A stretch of DNA of 64,000 nt, taken from Tetrapyrgos nigripes. Taxonomy: Eukaryota > Basidiomycota > Agaricomycetes > Agaricales > Campanellaceae. The notes below the pieces were generated by a model. It saw only the letters and a program-made list of their open reading frames with translations. It made no database searches and was not told the origin of the DNA. The stretch lies in the NCBI GenBank assembly GCA_013368315.1, contig JAACJM010000007.1, positions 744,001 through 808,000 on the forward strand, given 5' to 3'. Below are positions 47,783-59,346 of the stretch, piece by piece; positions within the stretch are counted from its first letter, which is position 1, and every line of letters starts with the position of its first letter. The translations under genes were made by a program, and so were the position numbers.

Positions 47783-50700
47783 CTACACCACAGTCCTCCC
47801 CGTATCCCCACTTGATCTTTGCTGACCAAACAACGACACCTTCCATCTTCTCAGTGTGCGCATGCTCGTCCTCCCTCGGCTGTCACTGTCATCCTGCGAC
47901 TCCGAGTCCGGTGCTGATGTCTCCATCTCCATCGGTGAACGACGATGGCTCGGTGTATAGGGTCTATTTTGATCATGGTCATGTATATCCGAGGGGGACT
48001 GTACCACCGTGGCCCTCTCATTGGTCTCACTGTGATTCTGGCTGTGACTTTGCCCATCCCCTTCTTCCTCGCGCGACGAAGTACCCCGAGACAGGCATCC
48101 ACCACTGCTCAGGCGTCGAAGCACCATCCTCACCCCCAATACCAGTAAAATCATCCCATGACGAACAAGACCAAACACCCACTCCCAGAAACTTTTCCTG
48201 CCTGCTTGGTTCCATGAAGCAAGGGAGAAGATACACCAAGTGACGAAGAAAGTGACGACGAACCATGCGCAGCCTATGAGGGAGCTGACGAGAACGTTGG
48301 CGGATTCGAAACACATGGCGGAGAAGCCTACTAAGAAGAGGATGACTCTGGATTAACGGTTAGCTTGAACTCTGATAGGATATAGAATAGGAAAGGAAGA
48401 CTCACCCCCACATAAGCAACGCATAAGGCACACTGTACAAAATCGCCAACGTCTCCAACCCTATCGTACTATTGGTATCACTACTTTCGTCCATCGCCCA
48501 AGCAGCCAAAAAGTTGGCCGCGTCTGCTGCAGATTCTTTTGGTTTGACGCGATGCTTGCGAGCGAGGAAGAGACCAAGTATGATGCTCCCCAACGTTGCT
48601 ACCACGGATAGATAGCTACCAATTTGCGCTGGAGACCTTTGAGGCAGCGATGTAGACTCATCGACGGATTGGATGGCTAGGAAGGCGACGTTGGCGTTCA
48701 AGAGGACGGTTCCCTAAACGAGCGATTAATCAGACTGGACCATGTTTCCGCGTAACCAGCAACCTTCTGAATACTCACGAACAAAATCAACTCTTGCCAC
48801 TGTTCCTTCAACCCATTAATAAACCTCTCCCAAGTAGCTTCATGCATCATCCCATCTATCCAAATCTTATTCAACGCATTATAATAGATATCCGGCGTGC
48901 TAAACATCCATGGCGAGAGACTTAACATCAGCCAAGATTGCGAGGGTACGAAATCAGGTGGAAGATAGACAGATCTGTCTCTGTCGAGACGGACGACGGT
49001 TTGGCCATGAAAATGAATAAAACGATATCGAGCAGCAATGTGCATGAGGCGGCTGTAGGCAGAGACGCATAAGGCTGGGTTGGTGGTTTCTGGAAAGAAA
49101 AGGAAGGTAAGATGTTAATCATCGGTAAGCGGACGGACGAAGGGAAGGGGGCAGGTGGTAAGACGTACTTCTGAAATCATTAGCGAGACTGAGCATGTTT
49201 TGTAGTTCTCCGACGGGATAAGGAACATTGCTCGTTGTTGATGTCAGGGTTTCTGCGGAAAACGTCACATAACCTGCTTATGGAGAAAATCAAAGGCAAG
49301 AATCACCGCCAATCCAATGCATAAGGACGTCTCGTAGTTCATCCACCAGCTCGGTCGGGAGAGTAATGCAGTCTGGGAATAAATGACAGTGGTACCAGTA
49401 CTGTGCTTCCATCTCATGACCTGCCAGTGTTGCAATGAGGTCAACATCAACATGATTAGGCAGAAACTTAAAAAAGAAACACGCACGAAGATGTGATAAC
49501 TCTGTAACACCCTTTACCGACTGCCAAGTCTCAAACTCCGTTGCCTCAAATTCGTCCAACCAGAATACAGACCGGTTTGAGTGATCAACCAGGTAATATC
49601 TGCATTTGAAGTAATCGTTTTCTGGTGTTTTTCCGTTGACGTATTGGTCGAAAAGGTCAAAGACGATGCTCGTAGAGCTGGATAATTGCACTTGGTATTC
49701 ATTGCAATAGTAGGTAAATTGTTGTATCAATGTCATGGCGTGTCTTCTTGTGCGTTCGTCAAGGATGTTGGCATCAGTGTAAATTTTCTGGTTTCTCGGT
49801 CAGTGATCCGTCGGTCATGTCGCGGTGGAAAGCAAGCACCTTTTCTTCGTAGCAAAAATAGCGGGCACCCTCGGTATGCAAACATTGTTTCCAGCCAACA
49901 GGGTCTGGTCTGCAGAACATCGGATGTTGATTCAAGAGATACTGAAGCACTCACTCTTGGAAGCAGGTAGTCAGCGGCTGGATATTATATTCGTAGATTT
50001 CCTTCGGCCTGGCTTGTGAAGTCAGTTGAGAGGATAGTTCATCAAAAGTACAAACACGCACACAGTTCCATCTTCATGATACCTGAAGTAAATCTCCGGC
50101 GCCATTGCAAAGAAATTCTTGTAAATCTCCTTGAGCATAGGTCTTTTCTCTGTAATTGGCCAATTTCCGGCTGTGGTCACACCCTCTTGGACGGGTGAAG
50201 TCGTGAGGGCAACGTCATATCCATCTTCTCCTCCAGCAAGTGCACCGGTTGGACGCCTCAACATGATTCGGAGGGAGTCTTCGTTGGCGGGAGGGGTGTC
50301 GATAGATAAATGAGAAGCGGACAGATGGGACGGTATCGGCACTTGCGTGTTTGGAATGACGACCGTTGGTGGAGGTGGAGTGGGAGCACGAATACTGGGG
50401 ACTGGAGACGCGTGAATGCTCGGATCGTAGACAGAAATACGTGTTCCGGAAGCAGGTGAAGAAGTTCTGCTACCCCTTCCAACAATGGAGACTCGGGAGG
50501 CATTGGCAGAGCCCCGGGTGTGACCTGAGATGTTGGGATAGGAAATACGGGAACTGGATGAAGTTCGTGGGCGAGGAAGGCCTTCTTCTGGGTTTAATGA
50601 AGAAGTAGGTATATCCTGAGACGAGACTGATGCATTTGGTCCGCTGAAAGAATAGAGGTGAACTGAATCTGGGACACGACTTGCACATACAATGACCGAT

Positions 50701-50933
50701 GCTTCCGCGGGCGATTTTTGAGCAACCTGAGCAGCCCTTTCTAGCTTGTCATCCTCCAGTCCTGGTACCGTTCCATCCTTCAAAACTTTTCCATTTCTCC
50801 TGCTTTTCCGAGCGCCTTTGACCTGGAGTTTTAAGAAGTTCCAGAGGAGAACTATCCCACGGAGAGATGACCGCAGAGCTTTATCGTAAAATAGTCGTCG
50901 TAAAGCCTTCAAAAGCCATTGAAGGGCGGTCAT
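47783..50933 (-). CDS. WW-domain membrane protein of the Agaricomycete type, about 870 aa
   Basis: Starts MTALQWLLKALRRLFYDKAL (ATG at 50933; an upstream in-frame ATG at 51014 is possible). A Ser/Pro-rich region follows, then KEIYEYNIQPLTTCFQE and a WW-like module PDPVGWKQCLHTEGARYFC with KIYTDANILDERTRRHAM. Next is a helical domain (QFTYYCNEYQVQLS, CRYYLVDHSNRSVFWLDEFE, TLAGHEMEAQYWYHCHLFP, MHIAARYRFIHFHGQ). Four C-terminal transmembrane helices follow: ILFGTVLLNANVAFLAIQ, SYLSVVATLGSIILGLFLA, ILYSVPYALLMWGVILFLVG and SLIGCAWFVVTFFVTWCIF. The tail is polar. The order matches the WW-domain proteins found in many mushroom genomes, whose function is not established. About eight introns fit in phase. 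Confidence 0.85.
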
Positions 50934-51497
50934 GAGAGTTGAGAAGGCGTAGCGCTGAGCGCATGATGGACACAACCTAACATTAGCGGCATAAGGCACA
51001 TTTGAGTGATGCAAAGATAAGATAAGATAACATTCCTTTCTTTTTGACCACTATGGCGTTTCAGCTCAAATTCTTTCACTTTCAAGCGTGTCACTATGTA
51101 TAATTCAGAATCTTCTCTGCGCCCGCAAGAAATGTCGTTATGTGTCATTGGGAATGACAACGTGTTTGTAAGGATAGTCAATTTTGAATTTTGAATTTTA
51201 AATTTTGAGGCGGATATGAATATCATTCAGAGGTGAAGTGTGTGCGTCTATATTGTATACGTCGTGTATCATTCCATATAGCTGAAAGCTAATACATCTT
51301 ATGCAGATCCATCAGCGTAGTCAGCAAAATCTGACTAAAGCCCCTAATAAGACGTTGTACACTCGCGTCATCATCAACATGTCAAAGTCTACGACCAGAC
51401 TTTAAAAGCGAAGAGTATGAGCGTATGGCTATCATCAACTACTAACTACCAGTTCAAAACAATTCTCTCTTCCTAACCTCGAACTCAAGAGTCAAAA
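50934..51497. promoter_or_regulatory. Divergent promoter between the WW gene and GST copy 1
   Basis: A 564-bp spacer between two divergently transcribed genes. An AT-rich ATTTTGAATTTTGAATTTTA repeat is at about 51181-51200. The last about 70 bp recur before GST copy 2. Confidence 0.45.
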
Positions 51498-52547
51498 ATG
51501 GTTCTCAAGCTCTACGGTAACCCACAAGCCACCTGCACCAAGCGTGTCGCCGTAGTCCTCTACGAGAAGAAGATCCCCTTCGAGTTGGTCGCCATCGATC
51601 TATCCAAAGGCGAGCACAAAGCCCCCGCTTTCCTCGAGAAGCAACCGTTTGGCCAGGTTCCTTATATCGTGAGTACTAGTATCTTGGCCGCGTACAACTT
51701 GAACGCGTGTATCACTTCCATCGATATCACGATCAAGTCTGACTATAGATCTGACTCCCTGCTAACTATCTATCTGTTCACCATGACCAGGATGACGATG
51801 GCTTCACACTATTCGAATCCAGAGCCATCTCTCGTTACTTGGATGCTAAATACCCCAATCAAGGCCCCAAGCTTACTCCAGACTCCAACTTGAAGGCGAA
51901 GGCTTTATTCGAGCAGGGGGTTTCGATTGAACAATCGAATTTCGATCCTTTTGCGTCCAAAGCTATCATGGAGGCTATTTTTAAGCCTATGTGAGTAGCG
52001 GTACTTACTCCTGGCTCGGAGATTCTGCTATCACAGCGTCGGAATGTCAACCTGAAATTAACCCGGTCGTATTTCTTATAGGTTTGGCCAGACCAAGAAC
52101 GACGCCGTCTATGACGAGGCTATCAAGACCCTCTCTGCCAAACTCGACGCATATGAGAAGATTCTGGCAAAGCAGAAATACTTGGGCGGCGATGTGAGTC
52201 TTGCTTCTTGTTTCTTGTCCTCCTTCGCATTCATCTTCCACTATCCTTTCCCTTTTACTTTTTACTGTTCCAACTGAGCCCTGACCAAATCGATATCACA
52301 GGAGGTCACTCTAGCAGACCTCTTCCACCTGCCCTACGGATCCCTCCTCGCCACAGCCGGAAGTGATTTGATGACTAGCAAAGGGCCTAATGTTACTAGG
52401 TACGTTTTGTGACTTTCGACGGTTCATTTCACGACTCACGGTGACGATTAAATTTTGTCTGATAGATGGTGGAAAGATATCAGCTCTCGTGAAAGCTGGG
52501 CTGCCATTGCCAAGGGTATCCCTGCAGGTGTTAATAAGTTTGACTAG
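51498..52547 (+). CDS. Glutathione S-transferase, phi-like, copy 1
   Basis: Conjugates glutathione to electrophiles in the cytosol. The N-terminal thioredoxin fold reads MVLKLYGNPQATCTKRVAVV and contains the cis-Pro in FGQVPYI and the glutathione-binding ESRAI, joined across an intron with GTGAGTAC/GACCAG ends. The helical C-domain includes SIEQSNFDPFAS, TKNDAVYDEAIKTL and LADLFHLPYGSLLATA, and the protein ends GIPAGVNKFD. About 215 aa, the normal length, with four introns after YI, KPM, GGD and TR. The Leu-Tyr-Gly-Asn-Pro start and the central SIEQ/NFDPFA block are typical of the fungal phi-like group. It is intact, unlike its tandem copy at 53636. Confidence 0.92.
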
Positions 52548-52935
52548 ACGCGTAGTAGCAAACGATGTTGATTATGTTGAACTTGCTGTGTGCACAAAAT
52601 CCAAGAAATATATATTTCGAATCGGAGCTTCTTTATGTACTACATAGCATTCCCGAATGAACGAACAAACGAACGTCTGAGCCCCAACGTCTGGACCTCC
52701 GAGCCTACAGGTAACTATGCGCTATTTTATCCTACGTATATTCCCAAATCCAACAAAACATTGGTCCGCCTTGAAGAGCTACACCTGCTGTATACATATC
52801 TACATACATCTCTTGACTAAGAAAGTCGACTTGACCAACAAATAGAACACAAAGGACGCGGGTACAGAAAAATCAAGAAAGAACGGAATGGTTTACAAAC
52901 GGCAAGCAAGCATGTACACCGAATTTTCGAGTCCT
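52548..52935. other. 3' flank of GST copy 1
   Basis: No supported gene. Confidence 0.5.
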
Positions 52936-53415
52936 CTAGTAAAACACTTTCGGGCAAAAACGTTTTCCGCCAGCAGTCCAAATCCCAACACCACCAACGC
53001 CATGACCTCCGTCACTTTTACCCTTCTCTCGCAAGAATTTCGACTCGCAGCAAAACCACAATCCCAATCTTTTATAAGCCTCCAACGAATCGTGCAACTC
53101 CTGTACATCCAACACCATAGCACCTTTACTTCTCAGAACTGAAATTTTGACCTTCGTCAAGCTATCCACACCAACCGTAGCCGAATACTCTAAGTCATTC
53201 CCTGTCCATCGAGGTACGATAGCGTCCACGATTACTTTCGCAGGAAAAGCAGCGTGGACACGGATGTCCAATGAACGAAGGCGTTCGAGTTGTAAACAAG
53301 GAAATTCATTTGGAAAAGAAAAGGTTTTCGTGCTTCGCGGATTTACGGGAGTTTGCGCCTGGTGACCTCCGTCACTTTTTACCCTTCCCTCCCAAGAATG
53401 TCGATTCATAACCAA
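52936..53415 (-). CDS. Hypothetical ORF with duplicated segments
   Basis: A 159-codon minus frame with coding-like composition in the middle (GVDSLTKVKISVLRSKGAMV, then LDVQELHDSLEAY). A short segment recurs at both ends, WEGRVKSDGGHQ near the N-terminus and LREKGKSDGGHG near the C-terminus. This corresponds to a DNA repeat of about 45 bp at 53003-53047 and 53363-53408. Part of the N-terminal DNA (53295-53335) resembles the interior of the MITE at 57996. No family is recognised. It may be a real but fragmentary gene, or sequence left by a mobile element. Confidence 0.35.
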   Translation of the reverse strand: MVMNRHSWEGRVKSDGGHQAQTPVNPRSTKTFSFPNEFPCLQLERLRSLDIRVHAAFPAKVIVDAIVPRWTGNDLEYSATVGVDSLTKVKISVLRSKGAMVLDVQELHDSLEAYKRLGLWFCCESKFLREKGKSDGGHGVGGVGIWTAGGKRFCPKVFY

Positions 53416-53472
53416 ACTACAAGCCTCTTGTACGGTCGGGACTTACGGATTTACCGGCGTTTGTACCTGGTG
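53338..53472. repeat. Partial tandem duplication, period about 108 bp
   Basis: CGGATTTACGGGAGTTTGCG at 53338 recurs as CGGATTTACCGGCGTTTGTA at 53446, followed in both by CCTGGTG. The second copy is truncated. Confidence 0.65.
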
Positions 53473-53635
53473 TTATCAGATCATCAACGTAAGCCCCGAG
53501 TACATGAGCGTCTGGCTAGTCTCCCCTAGGCAGACTTAAGCTAGCAGACTAGCTTATTAATAAGATGGCTACCATCAAACTAAATACCAGCTCAAAACAA
53601 TTCTCTCTTCTTAACCTCGAACTCAAGAGTCAACG

Positions 53636-53895
53636 ATGGTTCTCAAGCTCTACGGTAACCCACAATCCACCTGCACCAAGCGTGTCGCCGTCGTCCTCTA
53701 CGAGAAGAAGATACCCTTCGAGTTGGTCGTCATCGATCTGTTCAAATGCGAGCACAAAGCCCCCATGGCCACTTTCCTCGAGAAACAACGGTTTGGCCAG
53801 ATTCCTTATATCGTGAGTACTAGTATCTTGACGCCTGTACAACGCGTGTATCACTTCTATCACCTCCATTGGTATCACGAAGACTCCCTACTAAC

Positions 53896-53929
<34 letters not shown>

Positions 53930-54730
53930 CGGGACCAGGACGACGATGGCTTCACATTCTTCGAATCTCGAGCCATCTGTCGTTACTTGAATGCTAAATA
54001 CCCCAATCAAGGTCCCAAGCTTACTCCAGACTCTGACTTGAAGGCGAAGGCTTTATTCGAGCAGGGGGTTTCGATCGAGCAATCGAATTTCGATCCTTTT
54101 GCATCCACAGCTACATTCGAAGCTATCTTTAAGTCTATGTGAGTACTACTACTTAGTATTTCTGTTCCTCCGACTTTTGGCTTTGGCTCGGCAAATTCAC
54201 TACTGCGATGCTGAACCACTGATAACCTTGTGTGTTATGATTACAGGCTCGGCCAGACCAAGAACGATGCCGTCTATGACGAGTCTATCAAGACTCTCTG
54301 CCAAACTCGACGCATACGAGAAAATATTGGCAGAGCAGAAATACATGGGTGGCGATGTTAGTCTTTTTTCATTATCTGACCACCCTCGAGCTTTTACTTT
54401 TCACTGTTCCAACTGAACTTTTACCACCATTGACTCGTATTATTATTATTATTCACAGGAGCTCACTCTAGTAGACCTCTTCCATCTTCCCTCCGGATCC
54501 CTCCTCGCCACAGCAGGAAGTGATTTGTTGACTAGCAAAGGGCCTAATGTTACTAGGTGCGTTTTGTTTCTTTGTGTTTCTTGAATTTCGACGGTTCATT
54601 TCACGACTCACGGTGACGATTGAATTTATTCCTGTCTTTGTCCTATAGATGGTGGAACGATATCAGCTCTCGTGAAAGCTGGGCTGCCATTGCCAAGGGC
54701 GTTCCTGCAGGTGTTAATAAGTTTGACTAG
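53636..54730 (+). pseudogene. Glutathione S-transferase copy 2, frameshifted
   Basis: A tandem duplicate of the GST at 51498, with about 70 bp of shared leader, the same introns and near-identical exons. The N-domain is intact (MVLKLYGNPQSTCTKRVAVV; ESRAICRYL) with a two-residue insertion (HKAPMATFLEKQ). In the fourth coding segment copy 1 reads ACC CTC TCT GCC AAA, whereas this copy reads ACT CTC TGC CAA AC. A CT pair is missing at about 54296. The shifted frame continues TLCQTRRIRENIGRAEIHGW, and after the next exon join it meets a stop, so the second half of the C-domain is lost. Downstream exons are otherwise conserved. It is either a recent pseudogene or an assembly indel. Confidence 0.8.
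53897..53928. repeat. (TATC)8 microsatellite in the first intron of GST copy 2
   Basis: Eight uninterrupted TATC units. The matching intron of GST copy 1 has only a short CTATCTATC. Confidence 0.95.
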
Positions 54731-55114
54731 ACAGGTAGTAGCAAACTGTGTTGATTGTTTTGGATTTGCTGTGTGCACGAAATCCAAGAAAAGTTTTCCT
54801 TCAAATCAAAGGTCGCGGCCTGGCTAGAGTGGTGAGCGGTGAATTTCGCCGGCGCATGAACGCATGAACCTTAGGACTATCTCCGTTGAGCTATTATGCC
54901 CCTGATACAAAGGCGAGTCCATAGTCTTATAAATCAAGATCTCTCTCTTCGAATCTTCAAAACAATCATAATAATATTAAATAATTACTAATGACCGCCG
55001 ACTAGTCAGTACGTAGAAATATGGTAGGTTATACCAAATGTAAATATACACGAGGATACTCTACAAAGTCCCTTTCAACTTAGCGTTTCTATGTAATGCG
55101 AGTATCGTCCTGCT
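54731..55114. other. Convergent 3' flanks of GST copy 2 and the fruit-body-type gene
   Basis: AT-rich, no supported gene. Confidence 0.5.
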
Positions 55115-56884
55115 TCAGCCAATAGTGAGGAAGAGGCTCACATCATCCAGGAAATCATAAGAGGGAGCTTTCCCTCCATGGAATTGCAGAACATCATTGC
55201 CTTGGGCAACGACGTTGAAGCTGTAGAAGGTCCAACTACTGAAACCGGGCTTTATCGTGGCAATGACCGCATCGTTCCAGTGAACCTCGACAAATGCATC
55301 CGCCTCGCCTTCAGGGCCAGAAAAGGCACTGGAATGGAAGAATTGCAACGTATAAGTCTTCCCAGCTTCGGTATCGAGGCTCGAAGCAGGAGTCAGAGTA
55401 CCAGGGAAGTCGTCTTCACCGAATGCGGAGCCAAGAAGAGCCACACCGTGGCCAGTCCTAGCATAGGGCGCATAGTTGAAGATGGAGGCATCAAGGTGAC
55501 CAGTAGCGGGAGAAATTCCTTTCCAGGCGGAATAGCCAGGAGTAAAGCAGAATGGAGCAGTGATATTGGTACCGCAGTTGAATCCTTCAAATCCACCATC
55601 GGGGATGACGTTCTTGCGACGATAACCACGAGACTCTGACACGGCAAGGTCTCCCTGACCTGAGCAAGCAATGCAGTCAGTCAAATGAGGAAGGACATCA
55701 AGATTATCCCACAACTAACCAAAGTTCACAGCGGTGGACTCATCCGCGACCAAGAAATACTGCAAATTGATCAGGAAATCGGATATGTAGCGAAGACGAG
55801 CCTGACACACCATAGAGCAAGTGTACGTCGTCGGGACACCATCCACAAGGGCCCTCCAAATGTTGAAATACTGGCAGTTTCCACCTTGACTGTCAGCACC
55901 ACGAGTGTTGCAAAGGTCTGCGCAGGCTTGGACGTCGTATCTGTCAATGAATGCGAAGCCCATATACTATAATAATGATCAGCTTTTTCTTCCTTTCTGG
56001 AGTTGAAGACGGAAGACATACCCCTGGTGCATTATTCGCTCCATTCGTAGGTCCAAACACGAGTTCGAAGCCATCAGGTGTTTTTGGTTCCGGAAGAGAT
56101 TTAGTAGTCCATCCAGTACTCTGCTGGATATAGGTAAGACCCGCTGGAGGAGGAGCGAGTTGCTGACCACCTCTGTTTAGTTTTTCGGAAGCCTTGTGAA
56201 CATCCGCATACACGGCGCACTTGAGGTTAGATCCTCCAGAGTCCAGTCCAGGATTGTTAAACTCGTAGTAGAGATTGGCGAATACTAAAGTTGATCAGGA
56301 GATAAATTAGGTGAACGAAATAGCACTAAGGAAAGTTGCTCACCGCACTGCTCAACACGGTCACAGAAGTTCAGACAAGCATCGACGTTGTATGTAGAAT
56401 TATCGACGACAGTGAACGTCAGATAACCAGTTCCCTCGATTGACCCATCCCGGTCATTGGGACCAGTGCCAGTGCCTTTGAAGATTTGGACATAGTCCTT
56501 CACTGAACGTTTGGTTGGTGATGATTGCGTTTGATCTGCGACTAGCGAATCAACGGTCACATTCACTAGGTCTCCGTCAATCGCAGTAAGCATGACTGGT
56601 GGAGGGGGCGGAGGAATAACATCTCCAGCAGCGCCTCCTTTCTGATCGACTATCTGAGCAGTGGAAACGATACTGTCCGTATCGGTGAGCGAATTGTTGA
56701 AGTCGACAGAGCCAGCATCAGCGATTGGGACTCCTCCGTATGCAGGATACACGAGGTTTCCCTCTGTCAAAGAATGAGAATGAGCATTTGACATAGATTC
56801 CAGCAATCAGGAGTTGAACATACCAACAAGGGATACCGCTAGGGTAGAAAGGGCCAGAAGACTGCCAAAGAATAACTTTGCCAT
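55115..56884 (-). CDS. Secreted fruit-body-type protein of basidiomycetes, about 500 aa
   Basis: Six exons fit in phase from ATG 56884. The start is a signal peptide (MAKLFFGSLLALSTLAVSLV), followed by a Pro-rich spacer with IPPPPPPVMLTAIDGD and VADQTQSSPTKRSV. Two Cys-rich PAN/apple-like modules follow: STYNVDACLNFCDRVEQCVF with NLYYEFNNPGLDSGGSNLKC, and DRYDVQACADLCNTRG with GGNCQYFNIWRALVDGVP. The C-terminal half looks like a galactose-binding-type beta-sandwich: NVIPDGGFEGFNCG, GHGVALLGSAFGEDDFPGTL, GKTYTLQFFHSSAFSGP and NDVLQFHGGKAPSYDFLDDV. This order matches a secreted mushroom family often annotated as fruit-body-specific. A carbohydrate-binding wall role is inference. The gene looks intact. 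Confidence 0.85.
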
Positions 56885-57529
56885 TGATGCACTGAGAAAG
56901 GGGAAGATCTTGTTCTGGACCAGCGGAGTGAGTTTGCTTTTATACTGAAAAATCTGTTCCGTAATCGCCAAGGTGGCCAACTGGAACTAGAAGTGCGCAC
57001 AGCTCTACTGGAAGGGAGAATGAGCCGGTTCTTGCTTGCAGACGATGACAGCAATCCTGGAGTCGGACACGGTCAGGAACTGCCAGTAAATCGTGTCATG
57101 AGAGGTTTCTCAGATGGACATGACGTACGGGCTGGATGTTGATGCGCAAACAGTACAAGGGTCAATCGCGACAGTTCGGGCAATCCTTGTCTAGTTTGGA
57201 CTGTCGGTACCTCCCAGGTACCTGAATGCAAACGGATGAAGAGTGTGCCGTAGACGACCCATTGTGCGTTCAATCTGCATGTCATAGAGCTAAGATTATT
57301 TGTAGTGGCAGTAAAAAATCTGCGCTTGGACACAACGCCGCATGACGGTCCTTACACTGGAAAGAATTCACCGGAACGACGAAAAGCGGTGCCACAAAAA
57401 GTACATATTTTACGGGTCAGAGTATTCACTGTTAATGTACCTGAGGAAGGCTTACTGTTGGACTTGCACCGCTTGGAAATTGAGTTCATGGAGGTAGTCG
57501 AAAACGGTGGTTCTGATTACGTACTGTCG
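56885..57529. other. 5' flank of the fruit-body-type gene
   Basis: Contains short ORFs only (best at 57305-57556, plus strand). No supported gene. Confidence 0.45.
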
Positions 57530-57995
57530 CGAGTTTCTGTGGATGAAGTCAGCTAGCCGATCAGTCTGAAGTCATGGGTGCAATCACTTGCAGGGGGTGG
57601 GTGACAATTGGGATCCAACTTAGTTTCAATCAAACCTTCGTGCTAATCGCACTAACGAACGGATCGAATGAGACTTGGTTACTGCGTCGGTGTAAGATGG
57701 AGCTTTGTTGGAACTCCTCCCAATGTTGTGGCGATGGGCGGGCCTTCTGGCGGTGAGATGTAACGACGGGAGGTGAATGGGTATCATACTAATCATAGTA
57801 GCCGTTTGCTTGATAGGCACAAGAGGCAAACACACGTTTGTCGAAAGCTTGAGGCTACTTTACTTGTCACGCTGCCAGTTAGAGCTTTTCTAGAATCCAG
57901 TGAGAGGGAAAACTTGAGGATGAGCGACCCTGAGTTGAGGGTTGACAGCGAGTCTCGAACACTGACAAGCTTCATGCATATGGACGTCAAGCTTT

Positions 57996-58249
57996 CACAC
58001 CCAGCAGTAACCAATATTCACTCGTCAAAAGTTAGTTAGGAAAGGTCAAGCTTTCGAGCGACCAGGAAACTCGTTTGGAAACGAAAGGTTTTCATGCTTC
58101 AGAAATCTATCGGAAGCAGATCCGAGCCAATCGGATCGCTTGCTGAAGGCTTCGGAAATTTAAAGTTTTCGAATCCGTTTCCGAGCCCCAGAGATTTGAT
58201 GTTTCCCAACTAACTTCTGGCCACGGAATATTGGTTACTACTGGGTGTG
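57996..58249. mobile_element. MITE-like element, 254 bp, with TIRs and a 3-bp target duplication
   Basis: The ends are CACACCCAGCAGTAACCAAT and, reversed, CACACCCAGTAGTAACCAAT. The inverted similarity continues inward (AAGTTAGTTAGGAAA against AAGTTAGTTGGGAAA) for about 50 bp per side. It sits inside duplication block 2. Block 1 has the uninterrupted sequence CAAGCTTTGGAAAATTCG, whereas block 2 reads CAAGCTTT, element, TTTGGAAAATTCG, so TTT is duplicated at the target. It is non-coding. A 3-bp duplication and long TIR fit a non-autonomous element of the PIF/Harbinger or CACTA-like groups, but the superfamily is uncertain. Confidence 0.88.
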
Positions 58250-59346
58250 TTTGGAAAATTCGCATATGTGGTTAAGAAAGGATATATGTTTGCCGGATGC
58301 AGACGTTTCCTGGACATTTGGCCCACGCAGAAGCTTGAAGCTGCCAAGTGGGGTTGTAGGGTACGAAGACTCCGGTATGTCTGAAATATTTGTCCTTGAG
58401 GTCCAGAATTAGACGATATCGCCGTAGCACGCTGCTGCACTAATCGCCGAGTTTTCTATACATGAGTGGATCAGTGGTGGATCTTTCGGAGTCAGCTGCC
58501 TTGAAACCACTTACCGTAGATAGACATACGAGAGAAAAGTAGAGGGCTCCAAGACTCATGAAAGTGTTCCTTGCGAACAGAATTGCCGCCGCCACGGCGT
58601 GTACGTTGAGGGGTAGATTTACAGCCTGAAGCTCTGGCGGCCTGTTGGCCTATATCGACAGGCAGGACCCGAGGAAAAGGATTGAGGGAGTATAGCGGTG
58701 ACAGTGTATGCGTCTCCAATAGGTCTTGAACATTTTTTGTATGCCCAACGTGCCTTGGTCTACACGTTGTTTAGACGCTGAGCTCCTCTTCATCAGAAAC
58801 GATCATGCATTGACGAGAAGTTCCTTCTATTCATGTAAGGTATGAGAAGAAGTATTTTTAGGAGTTATTCTGAGCATGCTCACTGAGGCTTTGCTCGAGA
58901 AGATATCCGGTTTTGGTAGCATCCTGTGGAGGTTGTCAGTCGCTCACTAGCAGAAGACCAATGACCAAATTTGGCCAGTTGTCGCATTACATAATACGAA
59001 GAAAGCTCTCGTTCTGTTCTCTTCGTTTCCACTCTCGCGCGCGCCTTTCTTGCCGAGAAAATAGAAAAAAGATGGACCCATCTTCATCTTCCAAACAGAA
59101 ACAAGTAAACTTTCGGCTAGAAGCAGCTTCTCAGGAAGAAGTACCAACGGAGGTGAATCATGATAGAATCGGGGATCGGTGCTGTAAGGTAATGTCCGAA
59201 TATAAAGTGTCTTTCATTTAGTCTCAACGGATGACCAGATTTGTCCCTCCTCCTCTCCTCCGCTCTTCCATCTCCCCGACCTTTCCATCTCTTCGTCGAT
59301 ACCCAACGTCCCCAAGCTCCTCCAAGTCGATATCTCCTAGTGTACC

